In this document: in pieces, positions 30,701 through 42,290 of the stretch
How positions within the stretch are numbered: position 1 is the stretch's first letter
How the letters are laid out: each line of letters starts with the position of its first letter
Origin: Lutraria lutraria
Lineage: Eukaryota; Mollusca; Bivalvia; Venerida; Mactridae
Length of the DNA: 64,000 bases
Reading direction: 5' to 3'
NCBI GenBank assembly: GCA_964023205.1
Contig: OZ026840.1
Span: 29,454,064 to 29,518,063, forward strand
Translations under genes and position numbers: made by a program
Notes under the pieces: generated by a model
The model's database searches: none
Told to the model about the DNA's origin: nothing
Seen by the model: the letters and a program-made list of their open reading frames with translations, nothing else

Positions 30701-33447
30701 AAGGGTACCGCATTGGGACGTTCTGTAGTAAAGAGTACGGATGCCTTAAGTCTTAATCAATTAGTCATTTGTCCAATCTTAGGCTGTTCTTTACAGTGTC
30801 TAAATCAGAGACAGTTTTTTCCAAAGAAATATCAACTGAATACAGACACGACATGCATCTCCAGATACAAACGAAAACATCCTATCTAGACCAGACACAA
30901 ACATTATTACATAAAAACATAAATAACTCACGCTTTCTTGACTGTGGATGTTACACCATCTGATATTAATGTATTCATACAGTATTGTTCACCAGCACCA
31001 CAGGTGATGGTCCTTGTACTTGTACAGTTGTTTGACAGACATGTCTCACAAGTAACTGGATACATTCATAATATAACTAATATACGTAATATAATGGTAA
31101 TAAGGTTAGAAAAGACATTTTAATATTGTTTGACTGACGTGAGAGACAAGCACCTTTAACCACTGAAAACCGTATCCTTTCCAGACTGGGCCAAATTTCC
31201 GGTTTTCTGATATGTCCGGTTTCAGAGAACATTTTGATAACTTCCGAAGTAAATGGGGCTTGAAAATTCGTCCTAATTTCTGGGAAGTCCGGTTTTCAGA
31301 AAGCCGGTTGTTTTTATAATTTATTCTGTATTTATGTAAATGAACAGTTTAATTGTTTATTGTATAATTTCATTTAAACCACATGCAATCAGTATGAAAT
31401 GATGTAAGAACTCCAGAGTAGAGTCCTTGGTGCGGAACCTGGTCCTTGTAACACTGGTTTAGATCAAAGCGAGATCAAATCATAGGGATATACAACATGA
31501 ATAACTTCCAAATCAATGGAAATAAACCTCAAATTGCTACTTGTTTGTGTACATTGAGTTTTAACTGTTCATATTTCGAATATGTACTTAAACAGTGAAT
31601 GGTATCACGTTATCCGGACTTGTGTAGAGGTCTAGATGGCCGTGATTCACGGATTAGAGTTTATTTAGACAAAATATACTGAAGATTCTTCTTTAAACTT
31701 AACTAAAGTGTCTGTTTCGTCAACCATGTCCCAAGTGTGGAAAATTCCTGATTACAGGGATCATATCCTAGTATAAACAGTCGGAGTTAAAGAAGTCAGA
31801 AGTAGATAGGTTCTGGACATCGATAGATTAAAAATTAAGCCCAGTGAAGCATTTAAGATGGCGCTATGTTCTTACCCGTTATAGAAGCTTGTGCTGATGT
31901 TGTTGTTGGCAGTGTCGTGGTTGTTGATGTTGTGGTTGATCTTGTTGTTGTTGTGGTTGATCTACGTGTTGTCGTTGGTGAAGTTCTTGTTGCCACTAAT
32001 AATCATTAGAAAAAAGACTAGACTTTGTGACCTCACCATGATAAGAACTTAGAAAACGTAAAGTTTTGTTTGGAGTCTAGGTCCATTATACATGTATAAC
32101 GCTAAAATAGATACTCAGGTATTCACAAAATCGAACGTTACAATTGAGTCTTTAAGTAATGTTTGTTGATGTCTGTAATCGGTACCTGTAGATGGCAATG
32201 CAACAGTCAAGTTGACATAATTAGTATCCGGGTTATCTACGCAGTAAAATGGTTGTCTTGGATTTTGCACTTTGCAACATTTAAAACACGTGGTTCCGTC
32301 GGCTGGTTCCCCGCGAGTATTGTCAATGCATTCTAACGTAGTCAATGTTTGGTACCAGTATTTTGCACATTGAGCCTCACTCGAACACCTAAAGGTGAAG
32401 TCATACGTGGGTATATTGTTTAATAACATTGTTCAATCGCAAATTAGTAAGATTTAACAAAAGAACATTCGGCACAACCCTTTCGACTACGTCCGAGATG
32501 TTCCGAGTGATATAAAAGAAGTCTATAAATAGCCATAGAAAATAAATCAGATTTCAGGGAAAAGTCTAAGTCAAATGGTCCCACTGAACCACATGTATTC
32601 CATTGCAATATTACTACAATACGAAAACCCACATTCATAGAAACTAGTTAACGAACAAGGGAAACACAAAACAGAACTCCATCGCATTGACTTAGCATAG
32701 TACACGAAGTATACACGAAGTATATGACAGCGCTCACACCGACATATTGATAGCAACGCTTGAAAGCATAACGTACCATCATCATCAGCAGTGATAAAAC
32801 AACACACTAAGATCTTACCCGTTGATGATGGCAGTGATACCACTGGTGGCAGAATACCACTATTCAATATCCCATGATAAGCGGAAAGTCGCTTCTGAGG
32901 TCTTCATCAACCGTTAAAGCTAGGGAAGTCGCCAAATGACCATGGCTGTTGGTGCAACTTTTAAATCTCAATAAAAAAATATGATCACGCTTAAAAGTTG
33001 GTCTTACGTTCGTGTTGTGTACCACGTGCTTCCTACGAACTTCCGTTTAGTTTCACAAATATCACACAGAATATGATTTGTGTCGCACATGTCACTTTGA
33101 CATCTGTCACTTGGATTGGAAGAAAAATCATCACAAATACAGCAAACTAAAATAGAACGGTTGAAATTTTCGCGCATGCGTAGATCGTTTGAATATATGG
33201 ATTTACTATAGAGATGTATGTAACATTTTAAGAATGTCATAGATTCACTATTAAGCTTTCGTAACATTTTGAAGATAACATTAACGACTTGTTTGTGATT
33301 ATAACGTAGTAAATTGAATAGTTTTGAAATTGGTATCTTTATTGCTCATTATTTTGTTTCCATTTTGTACTATGATCTTCTTTCATAATATCCAAATATA
33401 AACAAACAAGTTCTTGGAAATCGAATATGCGTTAACAGGATTCGTTT

Positions 33448-33482
<35 letters not shown>

Positions 33483-36400
33483 AAACATAATACATTACAT
33501 GATTTTACTGCATCAGCGACCTCAAACACACTACAGCAGAAAACTGTAATGATATAATATTATTCTTAATAGCCGTCCAGTATCAATATCTAATAAGTCA
33601 AATACAGTAAAACCTGTCTTAAGCGACCACTCAATGAAGAATGAAAATATGGGCTCTTAAGACAGGTGGTCGTTTTACTAATGATTGGAGTAACATACAG
33701 GGATATAAAAAATGCAGAATTTTGAACTTAAAAGATTCATAAAATGACAAATGTAACAGTGACATAATTAGCATTTTAACATACAATGATTAATAAAACA
33801 TGATTTTTAAAATGTTAAAATATAATGCAGGTAAAATAATCACTATTTAGAAGAACGGATGGCTAATTAAACCACATTTAAGAAGAACAACTATAACAAA
33901 ACGTTATAGTTAGACGAATTACAAGAAGCATTGGTTCAAGTTTTTTGTATGAAGTAGCTTTTTTTAGGATATAGGCCGTCTACTTTATTTATTCCTCCAT
34001 TATGGAGAGTATAACATATTTACAAGTTATAGATAATACACATATTTTGACCAACATGAGTATTTGACAAATGAATACATTCATGTATATTGTTCACATG
34101 TACATGGTATTACCCATCGTCGGATACCCACGGTCGTTGCCTCCGCTCCGCTACGTACATCTCCCGTGGGATTTTTTTTTACCGTTTCGCCGTTTTCATA
34201 GAATAGAACAGAATATACATTAACCAATAGAAACGACGCTTACATTTTTGATACTCTCCGGCGTGGAGACGAAAAAGAAAATCATAGGCACTCGATTCCG
34301 TGATTTTTATACGTTTACGTACGTTTTTTTGCAATTTCACCCATCAAACAATGCAAATCTGTCGAAAGAAAAATCTTCATTTTTTCCCTTTTTGTGTGTA
34401 TAAAATACATCAAGGTAGTAAACTCGCCATCTTTTCGTTTGACGGTAGAGACGAAAATAAGCGTGGGTCCCGGCTTTCCTTCTAAAAGCTGCCAAAACGT
34501 TTAAAGTTGGGGGACACTACAACGAAAGCAAGGTTCCCGGAAAGCACGTGCAGATTAGAAAATGTTCGTTCTGTTTGTTTACAATTAAAAGTAAAGTTTT
34601 ACGTGAAACGAACATAGTTTTAGTACGAGCGATCTGATTGGCTGTTAGGCGCATTACAAGATTGTACTGCATCCAATCAGAATACGGTTTTAGTTATTTA
34701 TCGAAACGGCGAATCGGTAAAGAAAAATCCGACAGGAGATGTACGTAGCGGAGCGGAGGCAACGACCGTGGGTATCCGACGATGGGTATTACCATACCAT
34801 ACATCAATGGAATAAAGTACACCCTAAATACTACCAAATCCACCATAGTCTGATATGATACAACCACATTAAACTTGCATCTAATGATGTTCCCGATATT
34901 ATGCCACGTTAACATCATAGAACGATGCCTACATTTCAACAACAGAGCAGACGAACAGATTCAGTCAAACATGACAGGTAACGCGACGAATAGCCGGTCC
35001 AATGATTGACCAATCAAAAATGACCGAAATCACCATTAGCCAATCAAATGGCCAGGATTAGCCAAACTAGTAATAGACAATACAGTAAGTACTCGCAAAC
35101 AGCGATAATAAACAAATACTCGTAAGTATAATTCGTCTAGAAAAATCGGAGATTTTGGTCTGTTTTTGATCAATTAAAATGGAAATTAACTAATCTTCAT
35201 TGTCAGCTAGGTGTTGGGTTATAATAGAGTTTCCTTTTAATATTAATGCCAAAGATCTGAGTGTGTTCAAGTTTGTTCAAGTAGTCATAAGCATCAGCAC
35301 AAGTTACAACTGGATTTCCACAAAAAATCCACAATATACTCTAACTTTCGTTTGCGAATTGACTGAATTGAGTCTTTCCTACGCCCAGTTCATCAGCTAA
35401 TTTTCGACATGAAACTCCTTTATCTAATTTGATTATCACATACATCCGTTCTTCTAAAGTTATAATGTTCCGTTTTGCCTACATTTTCTTTATTCGTGTG
35501 ACACAAACAATCCTACACTTAGGACTACTATAAACACGACAGGTAAAGTGAGAACGTTCTTGGTGACTGATTGTTTATCGATATACTACACACAGCGGTC
35601 GCTTAGCAACTACGTTATTACTAAATATTAAAGGCCGTTAACCGCGTAAGACAGGTGGTCGCCTAACTAAGTTAAATTAACGTTTAAAAACTCACAGGAG
35701 GAATTTAGAGCGGTCGCACAAGACAGAAGGTCGCTCGTAAAAGGTGGTCGGATGAACAGCTTTTACTGTATACTATATTTTCATTTATTTTCGTTGGACT
35801 CAATTTTCGTGTGTTTTACTAGAATGGCTATTTCGTGAGGACATGAATTCGTGGATATTGATTTTTGAAAAGAAATGTTTTATCTTTGCATTTTAATTCG
35901 TGGGGATCTGATTTCGTGGATGAACCGACCAACGAATTCCACGAAATTAAATCCCCAACGAAAATTAATGATTCCGCAGTAAAGTGTAAATTTACAAAGG
36001 TGTCACTACGATCATTTGGCAACGAAACACGAACAATTCATGTTTTGTTTTCATAAAGTATGTTCATAAAATTGCAAATGAAAACTTTTCTTAAACTTGA
36101 AATAGCGAGTTCTGAAAACCTTCTGTCTGTCCTGTTAGCTTACGGGAGGTTGGTGATGTTACAAACGTGTATACTTGTCGGTTTACCTTCATCGTTAAAC
36201 TTGGTATGTCTTTAAATGAAACGGGCTGTTGGTGAAAATTGATACCCAGAAAATGTATTTAGTTGCAATACTGTTGACGACATACATAAAGCCTTGAAAA
36301 TACTTCAAGTATATCCCTGTTAACTTCAGTTTTGTTTGTGAAAGATCATGAAGATTACAAAGTTGGCTAATTACGTCACTTAGTTTATCAACATATGTCG

Positions 36401-36644
36401 CTTTGTATAGTATTTGTACTAATCGCTTACAAATAAATATGCTAATTCAAATAGTAATTCTTATTATTCTTAATGTGATAAGCTAATATTACCGTCAAAT
36501 ACTCCAGATTTTGTTCGTCAAATTAGATGTAAATTTACCCGTTGCTTCTCAAACCCTTTTATTAACAAGGTACTTTGAATGTAATACTTAAAACATGAAG
36601 CAGTTAAATAAAGACTTACCGGATAGAAGAATCAACCCACGCAT
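27548..36644 (-). CDS. Secreted Ly6/uPAR (LU) repeat protein with Thr-rich linker and TSP1 domain
   Basis: Exons in transcript order: 36620-36644, 33008-33146, 32186-32388, 31876-31995, 30932-31055, 30231-30427, 29199-29311, 28088-28287, 27548-27738. Each LU domain is split over two exons (a and b) joined in phase 2, with phase 1 outside. The first half carries C..C....C...C......C and ends KK(A/T); the second half carries C.S...C ... C..CC ... CN, the LU/three-finger signature. A mucin-like Thr-rich linker separates LU1 from LU2, and a TSP1 domain ends the protein. LU domains usually bind proteins at or near the cell surface; TSP1 binds matrix. No GPI signal is seen. LU3a is 113 bp where its homologue LU2a is 124 bp, and it is out of frame. 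The leader is only eight residues, so an exon may be missing between 33146 and 36620. Confidence 0.75.
28088..28287 (-). CDS. LU gene exon LU3b
   Basis: Encodes CESEVLCNKDWWDL ... QCMHTN ... VCHYCCRSRDGQPCN. Open and LU-like. Acceptor CAACAG, donor CAG|GTAAAT, phase 2 in and phase 1 out. Confidence 0.8.
29199..29311 (-). CDS. LU gene exon LU3a, reading frame disrupted
   Basis: Acceptor TTTCAG and donor AC|GTAAGT are intact. The expected phase reads QNGAVCEVGRDNNYK and then TGA; the other frame reads PFCMNTVILG ... VKKT, which fits the end of an LU first half. Length is 11 bp less than LU2a, so an indel has shifted the frame. It may be skipped or decayed. Confidence 0.6.
29578..29870 (+). mobile_element. 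tRNA-derived SINE, family D, with (CAAA)n tail
   Basis: Head CGGCTAGCTCAGTGGTTAGA (A-box) and GTGTTCGGACCC (B-box), then a body with GGTTAGTACCGGTTAAGGCC and AGGATAACTGCCCGCCAC, ending in (ACAA)n. The best-preserved family D copy, inside an intron of the LU gene. Confidence 0.88.
30231..30427 (-). CDS. LU gene exon LU2b
   Basis: Encodes CASKTECYYDSYLAMKYKPE, then VCHYCCEAQSGQSPACN. Acceptor GAACAG, donor A|GTAAGT in phase 1. Confidence 0.88.
30932..31055 (-). CDS. LU gene exon LU2a
   Basis: Encodes VTCETCLSNNCTSTRTITCG, then AGEQYCMNTL ... TVKKA, a textbook first half of an LU domain. Acceptor ATCCAG, donor GC|GTGAGT. Confidence 0.88.
31160..31330. mobile_element. Possible CCGGTTT-rich palindromic element
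   Basis: Several TCCGGTTTTC / GAAAACC stretches in both orientations suggest a degraded MITE. No clear termini. The rest of this intron (31330-31875) shows nothing recognisable. Confidence 0.35.
31876..31995 (-). CDS. LU gene exon: Thr-rich mucin-like linker
   Basis: About 40 residues, more than half Thr, arranged as TTTTRSTT and TTTTLPTTT runs; probably O-glycosylated (inference). Acceptor ATTATTAG, donor G|GTAAGA, phase 1 to phase 1. Confidence 0.8.
32186..32388 (-). CDS. LU gene exon LU1b
   Basis: Encodes TCSSEAQCAKYW ... LECIDN ... TTCFKCCKV ... FYCVDN. The CFKCC...C tail is the LU ending. Acceptor ACCTTTAG, donor CAG|GTACCG. Confidence 0.8.
33008..33146 (-). CDS. LU gene exon LU1a
   Basis: Encodes VCCICDDFSSNPSDRCQSDM, then CDTNHILCDICETKRKF. 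Acceptor TATTTTAG, donor AC|GTAAGA. The cysteine pattern fits the first half of an LU domain, although the ..YC.. position differs from LU2. Confidence 0.72.
33606..35768. mobile_element. 2.2-kb TA-flanked inverted-repeat transposon, non-autonomous
   Basis: Left end TACAGTAAAACCTGTCTTAA and right end CAGCTTTTACTGTA are imperfect TIRs flanked by TA, with subterminal GACAGGTGGTCG repeats at both sides (33661 and 35648). No transposase frame is visible. A second element (34112-34787) is nested inside. Family P follows directly. A (GA)n run lies at 33450-33480. Confidence 0.6.
34112..34787. mobile_element. 676-bp element with about 85-bp TIRs and ATT target duplication
   Basis: ACCCATCGTCGGATACCCAC at the left is exactly inverted at the right end, and similarity extends about 85 bp inward (ACCGTTTCGCCGTTT / inverse). 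Flanked on both sides by ATT. GC-rich arms, AT-rich centre, no transposase. Confidence 0.85.
35770..35980. mobile_element. Palindromic MITE, family P
   Basis: TATATTTTCATTTATTTTCG ... AATGATTCCGCAGT with TTTCGTGG/CCACGAAA arms. Confidence 0.8.
36620..36644 (-). CDS. LU gene putative exon 1 (MRGLILLS)
   Basis: 25-bp exon ATG...TCCG|GTAAGT. Phase 1 fits the LU1a exon. Too short for a full signal peptide. A decayed copy lies at 41428-41452. Confidence 0.4.
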
Positions 36645-37585
36645 TGTTATAGTGTTGTATAGATAATGTGGTTCGTATTCATGAACTTAAAGTAATTGAC
36701 ATTTAGTCATATAGATAAGAGGTTTGTAAAAACAACAAGGTAGTTTATATTATCAACACACAGTGATATCTTAACTATAAACGTAGCTATCAGTTATATT
36801 AAGTACTGCAGTGTTCGTGGATTTCCGACCAACATCGTGACAAATGGAAATTTGATATACCGTATATATACATGTATGTTCACTGAGAGTGTCATAACTT
36901 TAAATATGACAGCACGGTTATCAAGCAGCGATAAATAAGCATCTATACATTATTTGCCTTATTTAACGTATAAATAATGTGCCAGTCCGCTTGATTCAGT
37001 TAGTTAAAAGGAAAGTCCACTGACATCGGATTTGCATTGTAGGCGCCTCCCATATTTTCTTGGACAAATTGCGCCCTATAAGCCATTTGTACTATATCTC
37101 TTTTAAACCATTCTTGAAGAGAATTTGTCATTTTTTCGGAAAACCTATATACACATGTACTACTAGTTCTAGAAAAATATGTTTAGTGTCAGCCAATGTA
37201 TAACAACACAGTTGAATAATTATCGACATTTTTATACGCACACTTGAAAAATGGGTCGTATTATGGGAACACCCACGGTACCGCGTCCACAACAGTTTTT
37301 ATTCGGATCCTCACCATAATGTTTATCGTCGTGAGATCTCGGTGAAGTTCGATAACCAGCCCAATCGGCCAAGACACTTCTGAGTTATGCCCCTTGATGC
37401 CTTGAAAAATGAATTTTGACGAGTGTATATTGCGACCTAACACTCTTGTGTTACATATAGATAAGGAAACTCATTAACGTAATATGTTTTATTTACAGTC
37501 ATAACTGAACTAAACTTACTATCCTTTCATGCTATGAACTTTCATTTTATCTTCAATACTAAAGAGCTATTGCCAGAACATGCTA

Positions 37586-37778
37586 TAGATGCAATCAAAC
37601 CTTTGTAAGTGGCCACCTTCGAATAACGATCACCTTGTAAATGAAGGCCAATATTCTGAAACCGTCATTGATCATATAGAACAAAAATAGCATCGAATAA
37701 AAGTCACTTGTCAGTAAAGGATATAGTAATAGTATGTCTTTTCCATGGGAGACCTTTGTTCAAAGGTTTGACTGTACA
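37586..37778. mobile_element. Palindromic MITE, family M
   Basis: GCAATCAAACCTTTGTAAGT ... TGTTCAAAGGTTTGACTGTA. Between the LU gene and the B-box gene. 36980-37585 shows no gene. Confidence 0.75.
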
Positions 37779-38035
37779 TACCAGGCATAGGAAAAGAAAC
37801 ATTTTATAGAAAATAAACTAAAAACTAACAGTCTAAGAATGGTAAAAGTACATCAATGATTCGAGAAGTTTATGTCTGTCAAACTAAACACTCAGATATT
37901 TTAAGACTTACACTTTTCCATTTGTGAATTAATTTACATTATTGGACATGTTGATAGTGTTTAGGCCAAGTCAGATATCTTTAGATTGTTTGACAATGAC
38001 GATAACACAAATCATTCATACCGCAACGCCTTGAA

Positions 38036-39383
38036 TTAAATCAGGTCAAATATTTGTATCCTGTTGGATCCATAACCGACTAGCAGTCGACATTCTTTAC
38101 TGTCATAGCACAATGAACTTGGGTAATCTTTTATGTCTTTACATGAAACAAGTTCTCCTTTACTGTTACCGTCACTATCAAACATCAACACATAGTAGCC
38201 TCCCAGAACAAGTACAACATCCTCCTCAGTAACACATACACCAAGTGGTTTATAAAGTCTTCTATCACGTAACTTACTGATTACGTCTCCATTATTGTTG
38301 AATACAATCACACTGTTATCATCCCATGTGGTAACATAGACCTTGGTTCCATCCTTATTGACAGCAATAGAAGTAGGTTCAGACCATTCGAAGATTTTCT
38401 GACCCTGATGATCTGTATCTATTCTCTTCATAAAAGTACCGGATTTAGAGTAAATATAAAGACATTTTTCATCAAATATCCAAATATTATCTGAGCAATA
38501 TGCGATAGAATTACCATAAACAGTGTTCTGTTGTTTGGTGTTTATTTTCTTACCTAGTTTTAATGTCTGTCCTACATTTATAAACTGTATTGAATCTGGG
38601 TATCTCACAATGACCTCGGAGGATGAAACAGAACAAAGACCATACGGTACCGATATTAGTTCACAGGCATCCTGCACACAGAGCTGATCATTAAGTCTTT
38701 TTAGTTTACGGTTATAGCGATCAATTATAAGCAGTGTGCCATCTTGAAGCTGACACATACCGTTGATTAAACAGTCTTTGTTGTCTGTATCTACCTTCAC
38801 GTCACTATCGTTACATGATTTAACGACGAATTGACGGCGTATAACATGTTGTTGAATAGTAGTACTTCTGACTATTTTACCCATGTTATCGGCCGTCTTT
38901 ATTCCATCATAGAGACTTGTATTGTGTGCAAATTTAATCCTACTCAGGTAGGAGGCATTCGTTAAAAATGCGTTGACATCAGATACCACCTTTCGACCTA
39001 ATTTTTCAGCGATGAACAGATGCTTCTCTGCGTTGTTATGCTGAAGGTTAGATTTTCTATCACTGACGGTGGTTAATAAATCATCGGCAGCATCTATGTC
39101 GTTACTTATATCACGCTCTGATTTGTTTACTTCTTCGTCAAGTTCAGCTTTGATTTTACGCTCTAGTTGATCCAAATGAACGTTCATTTCTTTTCGAATT
39201 TTGTCGATTTGTTTCAGGAGATCGGCTTTCTTTAATTTGATTTCTTTGAGATTGTCCGATTTGCTCCTTTTCAATTTAACTAACTCGTCATTACAACGGT
39301 CGATATCAGCTACTACGTTTTGCAGCTTGGATACATTTGACTGATGAACACCGTCCTTAACTTCGTCGACATTTTTGCAAGAC
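38036..39383 (-). CDS. B-box gene coding exon 2
   Basis: Acceptor TTATCTTTAG. Long uninterrupted exon with the end of B-box2, the coiled coil and the propeller. Stop TAA at 38036-38038. Confidence 0.92.
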
Positions 39384-40640
39384 CTAAAGATAATAAAAAT
39401 AGATTACGTGTATTGAAGTTTAATAAGACAGCATTAAAATTCATCTCAAATATCAGCTTGCCATTGTCTCTACATTATTATAAATAATTTTTATTGTTTG
39501 TTCTTACCGATAAACAACCAATGCTTGAAATTCCTGATTAGTCTATTAAATAAATAAATGTGAAAACAATGATTCAGATCTAAAAACGATATTTTATACG
39601 TTTACAAAAGGCCGTAAAGGTACAGCTTCGTTAAAATATCAATTGTTCATAAATTTTAATCATACGAAATCGAATTTAATATTACAATAAAAATATTACC
39701 TGTGATCTTTCGCGATACACAGGACGCAGTAGACCATATCATGAGTACCACAATACATCTCCACGTCACGGTCCGGATGGAAATGACATTTAGCAACAAC
39801 CAGTTGTTTTGTAGAGGCAGTTTGTCTTTGAGTGTGTTTTACTGACCCAGCTGGTTGTAACTGATGACTTTTTGTATAACGTTGATGATACTTAGTACAT
39901 GTGTTACACAGATACTGGTCGCAAGTTTGACAAAATTGGAAAGCTTCAAGTCTTGACCCGTCACCAGCACATGGTGTACACACAAATTCATACACAATGT
40001 CTGATCCGCCCACAATTGATCTGGAGAAATCCCCGCCTTCAGCCATGATACTAAAAGTAATATCAATATGTTTAGTCGATCACGGTTATTTCAGTATCAC
40101 CTATTATGTTCATCCTAAATCATCATAGGATTAACAAAACATTTCACGCACACACTTTAAAAAACGAAAGTAGAAATTTAAACTAATGACACCCGATGAC
40201 TCATTCTAAATCAATTTGTATTATATTTGAAACACAATTTATGCCTGGTGACTTATTCTAGTCAATTTATCTATTTTTCAAATCAAAATGAAATTGTTCT
40301 GCTCATTATCTTTTTATTTTTTAATGGAATAGATGAATGGCGAATATACTTAGTGTTAATTACATTCATGTTCACACTTGTAATCGAAAGTAGGAATTTT
40401 GATAAAAATTGAACAAATATTTTGTTTGTTAAGATTTTGCTTTAAATAAACATAAGCCATTTATACATGACTTTCTTAATATATACGTTACAATACATAA
40501 TTAATAGAGCATTCATTATTGTAACAACAACAAAATCACCCGACCTTGAACCATAAATTGAATTAATTAATTTTGTTATCTCCATATAACGTTCATATAT
40601 ATGTTATGTAAAGTACATGATAAGAAAAAACGTTCTCACC
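38036..40640 (-). CDS. B-box / coiled-coil / NHL-like propeller protein (TRIM-like, no RING)
   Basis: Coding exons 39700-40046 and 38036-39383 join in phase 2 (AG|G, giving KDHRSCKN), for about 564 residues. A non-coding first exon ends at donor 40640 (AG|GTGAGA). Domains: an N-terminal B-box-type zinc finger (CTPC ... FCQTCDQYLCNTCTKYH, residues about 22-62), B-box2 (CHFHPDRDVEMYCGTHDMVY ... KDHRSC, about 86-120), a coiled coil (about 125-215, Lys/Glu-rich with LKRSKSDNLKEIKLKKADLL), and a C-terminal beta-propeller-like region with repeated G.......LL..D and V....V blocks (about 290-564) ending QIFDLI. No RING is encoded upstream, so ubiquitin-ligase activity is not predicted. Many bivalve genomes carry expanded families of such genes, often discussed for immunity; a role here is inference. 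Its flanks are tandemly duplicated at 41340-42960 without the coding exons. Confidence 0.85.
39700..40050 (-). CDS. B-box gene coding exon 1
   Basis: Acceptor TTACTTTTAG just before TATC-ATG; ATG at 40044-40046. Carries both B-box-type zinc fingers. Donor AG|GTAATA. Confidence 0.88.
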
Positions 40641-40760
40641 TTAGTTTTCAACCTGAACCCAGTCTGATAGAAATGTTTAACTTATTTCAAGATTTTGTTT
40701 ACTAATCGTCAATATTAATGCAGCAAGCAGCGACATGTAAGCACACTCGTGATTATCAGG
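40640..40760 (-). promoter_or_regulatory. B-box gene 5' non-coding exon and promoter region
   Basis: Donor AAG|GTGAGAACG at the lower edge; the 5' end cannot be fixed. The sequence, with the AAAAGGGGAGACAACT motif at 40841-40856 upstream, is repeated near 42161-42333. Confidence 0.45.
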
Positions 40761-41427
40761 TTCAGCTGTCCTATATTCTGGTTCCCGTTTGCAACATGGA
40801 ACGGGAACCAGTTTAGCTGTTCTACATAGGAAACATAGCCAAAAGGGGAGACAACTACTTCAACTTTAATTCAGCTATTGTATAAATTTGAACAATACAC
40901 AGTGTTTAACATTATGATTTCATCGACACCAAATGCTCTATTATATGCTCTATTTTCATTATTTTTCTCAGAGAATGCTTGCATTCTAACCTGATAAATC
41001 ACTAGTCACTTAACCCTGTACTCTAGCGCTGAATGATTTATAAATATTCGAGAATATTTGATTTTTATCTCGTGAAGTAAAACCATTTACGGACTGTATT
41101 TTACTTGTATAGTTTAATAGAATAAGTATAAATAACCTGACATAATGAGGTGCTCTTAATATACAGGAGGTCGATATGGAGGTGTTTATAAAAAGACGTT
41201 TTTAATGAACTTTACTATGGAGATAAGTTCAAATAACTTATAATTGGATTATATTTGAGACAAGATATATGATCATCAAAAATAATTAATTGTTAATCGC
41301 AACAGATCGAGTATAATCACGCCTAAAAAGGCTAATATAGGTACTTTGTTATGTATAAATTATTTCAAACTTAATAATGCCGTATGATAATGGATGTCTT
41401 AACTATACTTTAAACATGAATAAGTTA

Positions 41428-41452
41428 AGCATAGAAGAATTAACCCATGCAT
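41428..41452 (-). pseudogene. Decayed copy of the LU gene first exon
   Basis: Reads ATGCATGGGTTAATTCTTCT and then GCTTAAC where the original has the GGTAAGT donor. The start codon survives and the splice donor is lost. Confidence 0.6.
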
Positions 41453-42160
41453 TGTTGTATTGTTGTGTAGATAATGTGGTTCGTATGAACTTAAAATAAC
41501 TGACTTTTTGTCATACAGATAAGAGGTTTGTAAAAACAACAATCTATATAAAGTTCATCCAACACCACATAATTAACTATAAAAGCAGATATCAGTTAAA
41601 CCTTATATTCGTGAATTTCCGACCAACATCGTGACAAAGCGGAATTGTGATAAAACTTATATACACGTAATTTCACTGTAACTGCCACAACTGTCTCATA
41701 TGATAGCATGATTTGATAAAGCAGTGATAAACATTTAGTTTCCATAACACACTTCGACTTTTTGAAATCGAAAGTAGAAAAATACACAATAAATATGCCG
41801 GGTGACTCTGTCCAATAAATCTATTGTACTGCATAATTTTTATTTTGAATTAATGGAATAGGAACACTATTGTATATCGATTATGCTTTAAGTGTCAATC
41901 ACCTCCATGTTCAAACATGAAATCGAAAGTAGGAATTCCGATGAAAATTGAACAAATAGCGTTTTTTTATCAAAATCTTGGTCTTCGAAATTATTAGTCA
42001 TCTACACAAAACTATCATATATGCATGATATTACAGAATTTATAGAACAGTAAGTATTAAAACAACAACAAATTCGACCATGATCTATAAATACATAATC
42101 AATTTAATGAGTGTTATTTTGTTATCAAATTAAATATTTGATATAAAAATATGTTTTCAC

Positions 42161-42290
42161 CTTTGTTTATAACTTGAACGCAAATGATCAGAAATGTTTT
42201 ACTTAACTCAACTTTTTGTTTACTATTCGTTAATATTAGATACGGCAAGCAGCGACACCTATGCACGGTCTAGATTAACATGTCCTACTT
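42161..42290 (-). pseudogene. Orphan copy of the B-box gene 5' exon
   Basis: Matches 40640-40760 with an intact donor (AAAG|GTGAAAAC) but has no coding exons of its own before the next gene. It could act as an alternative promoter or exon for the B-box gene (inference), since it lies upstream in the same orientation. Confidence 0.45.

Noticed and set aside
34300..34485. 61-codon open frame inside the 676-bp TIR element
   Set aside because: Too short for a transposase and no conserved catalytic residues visible.
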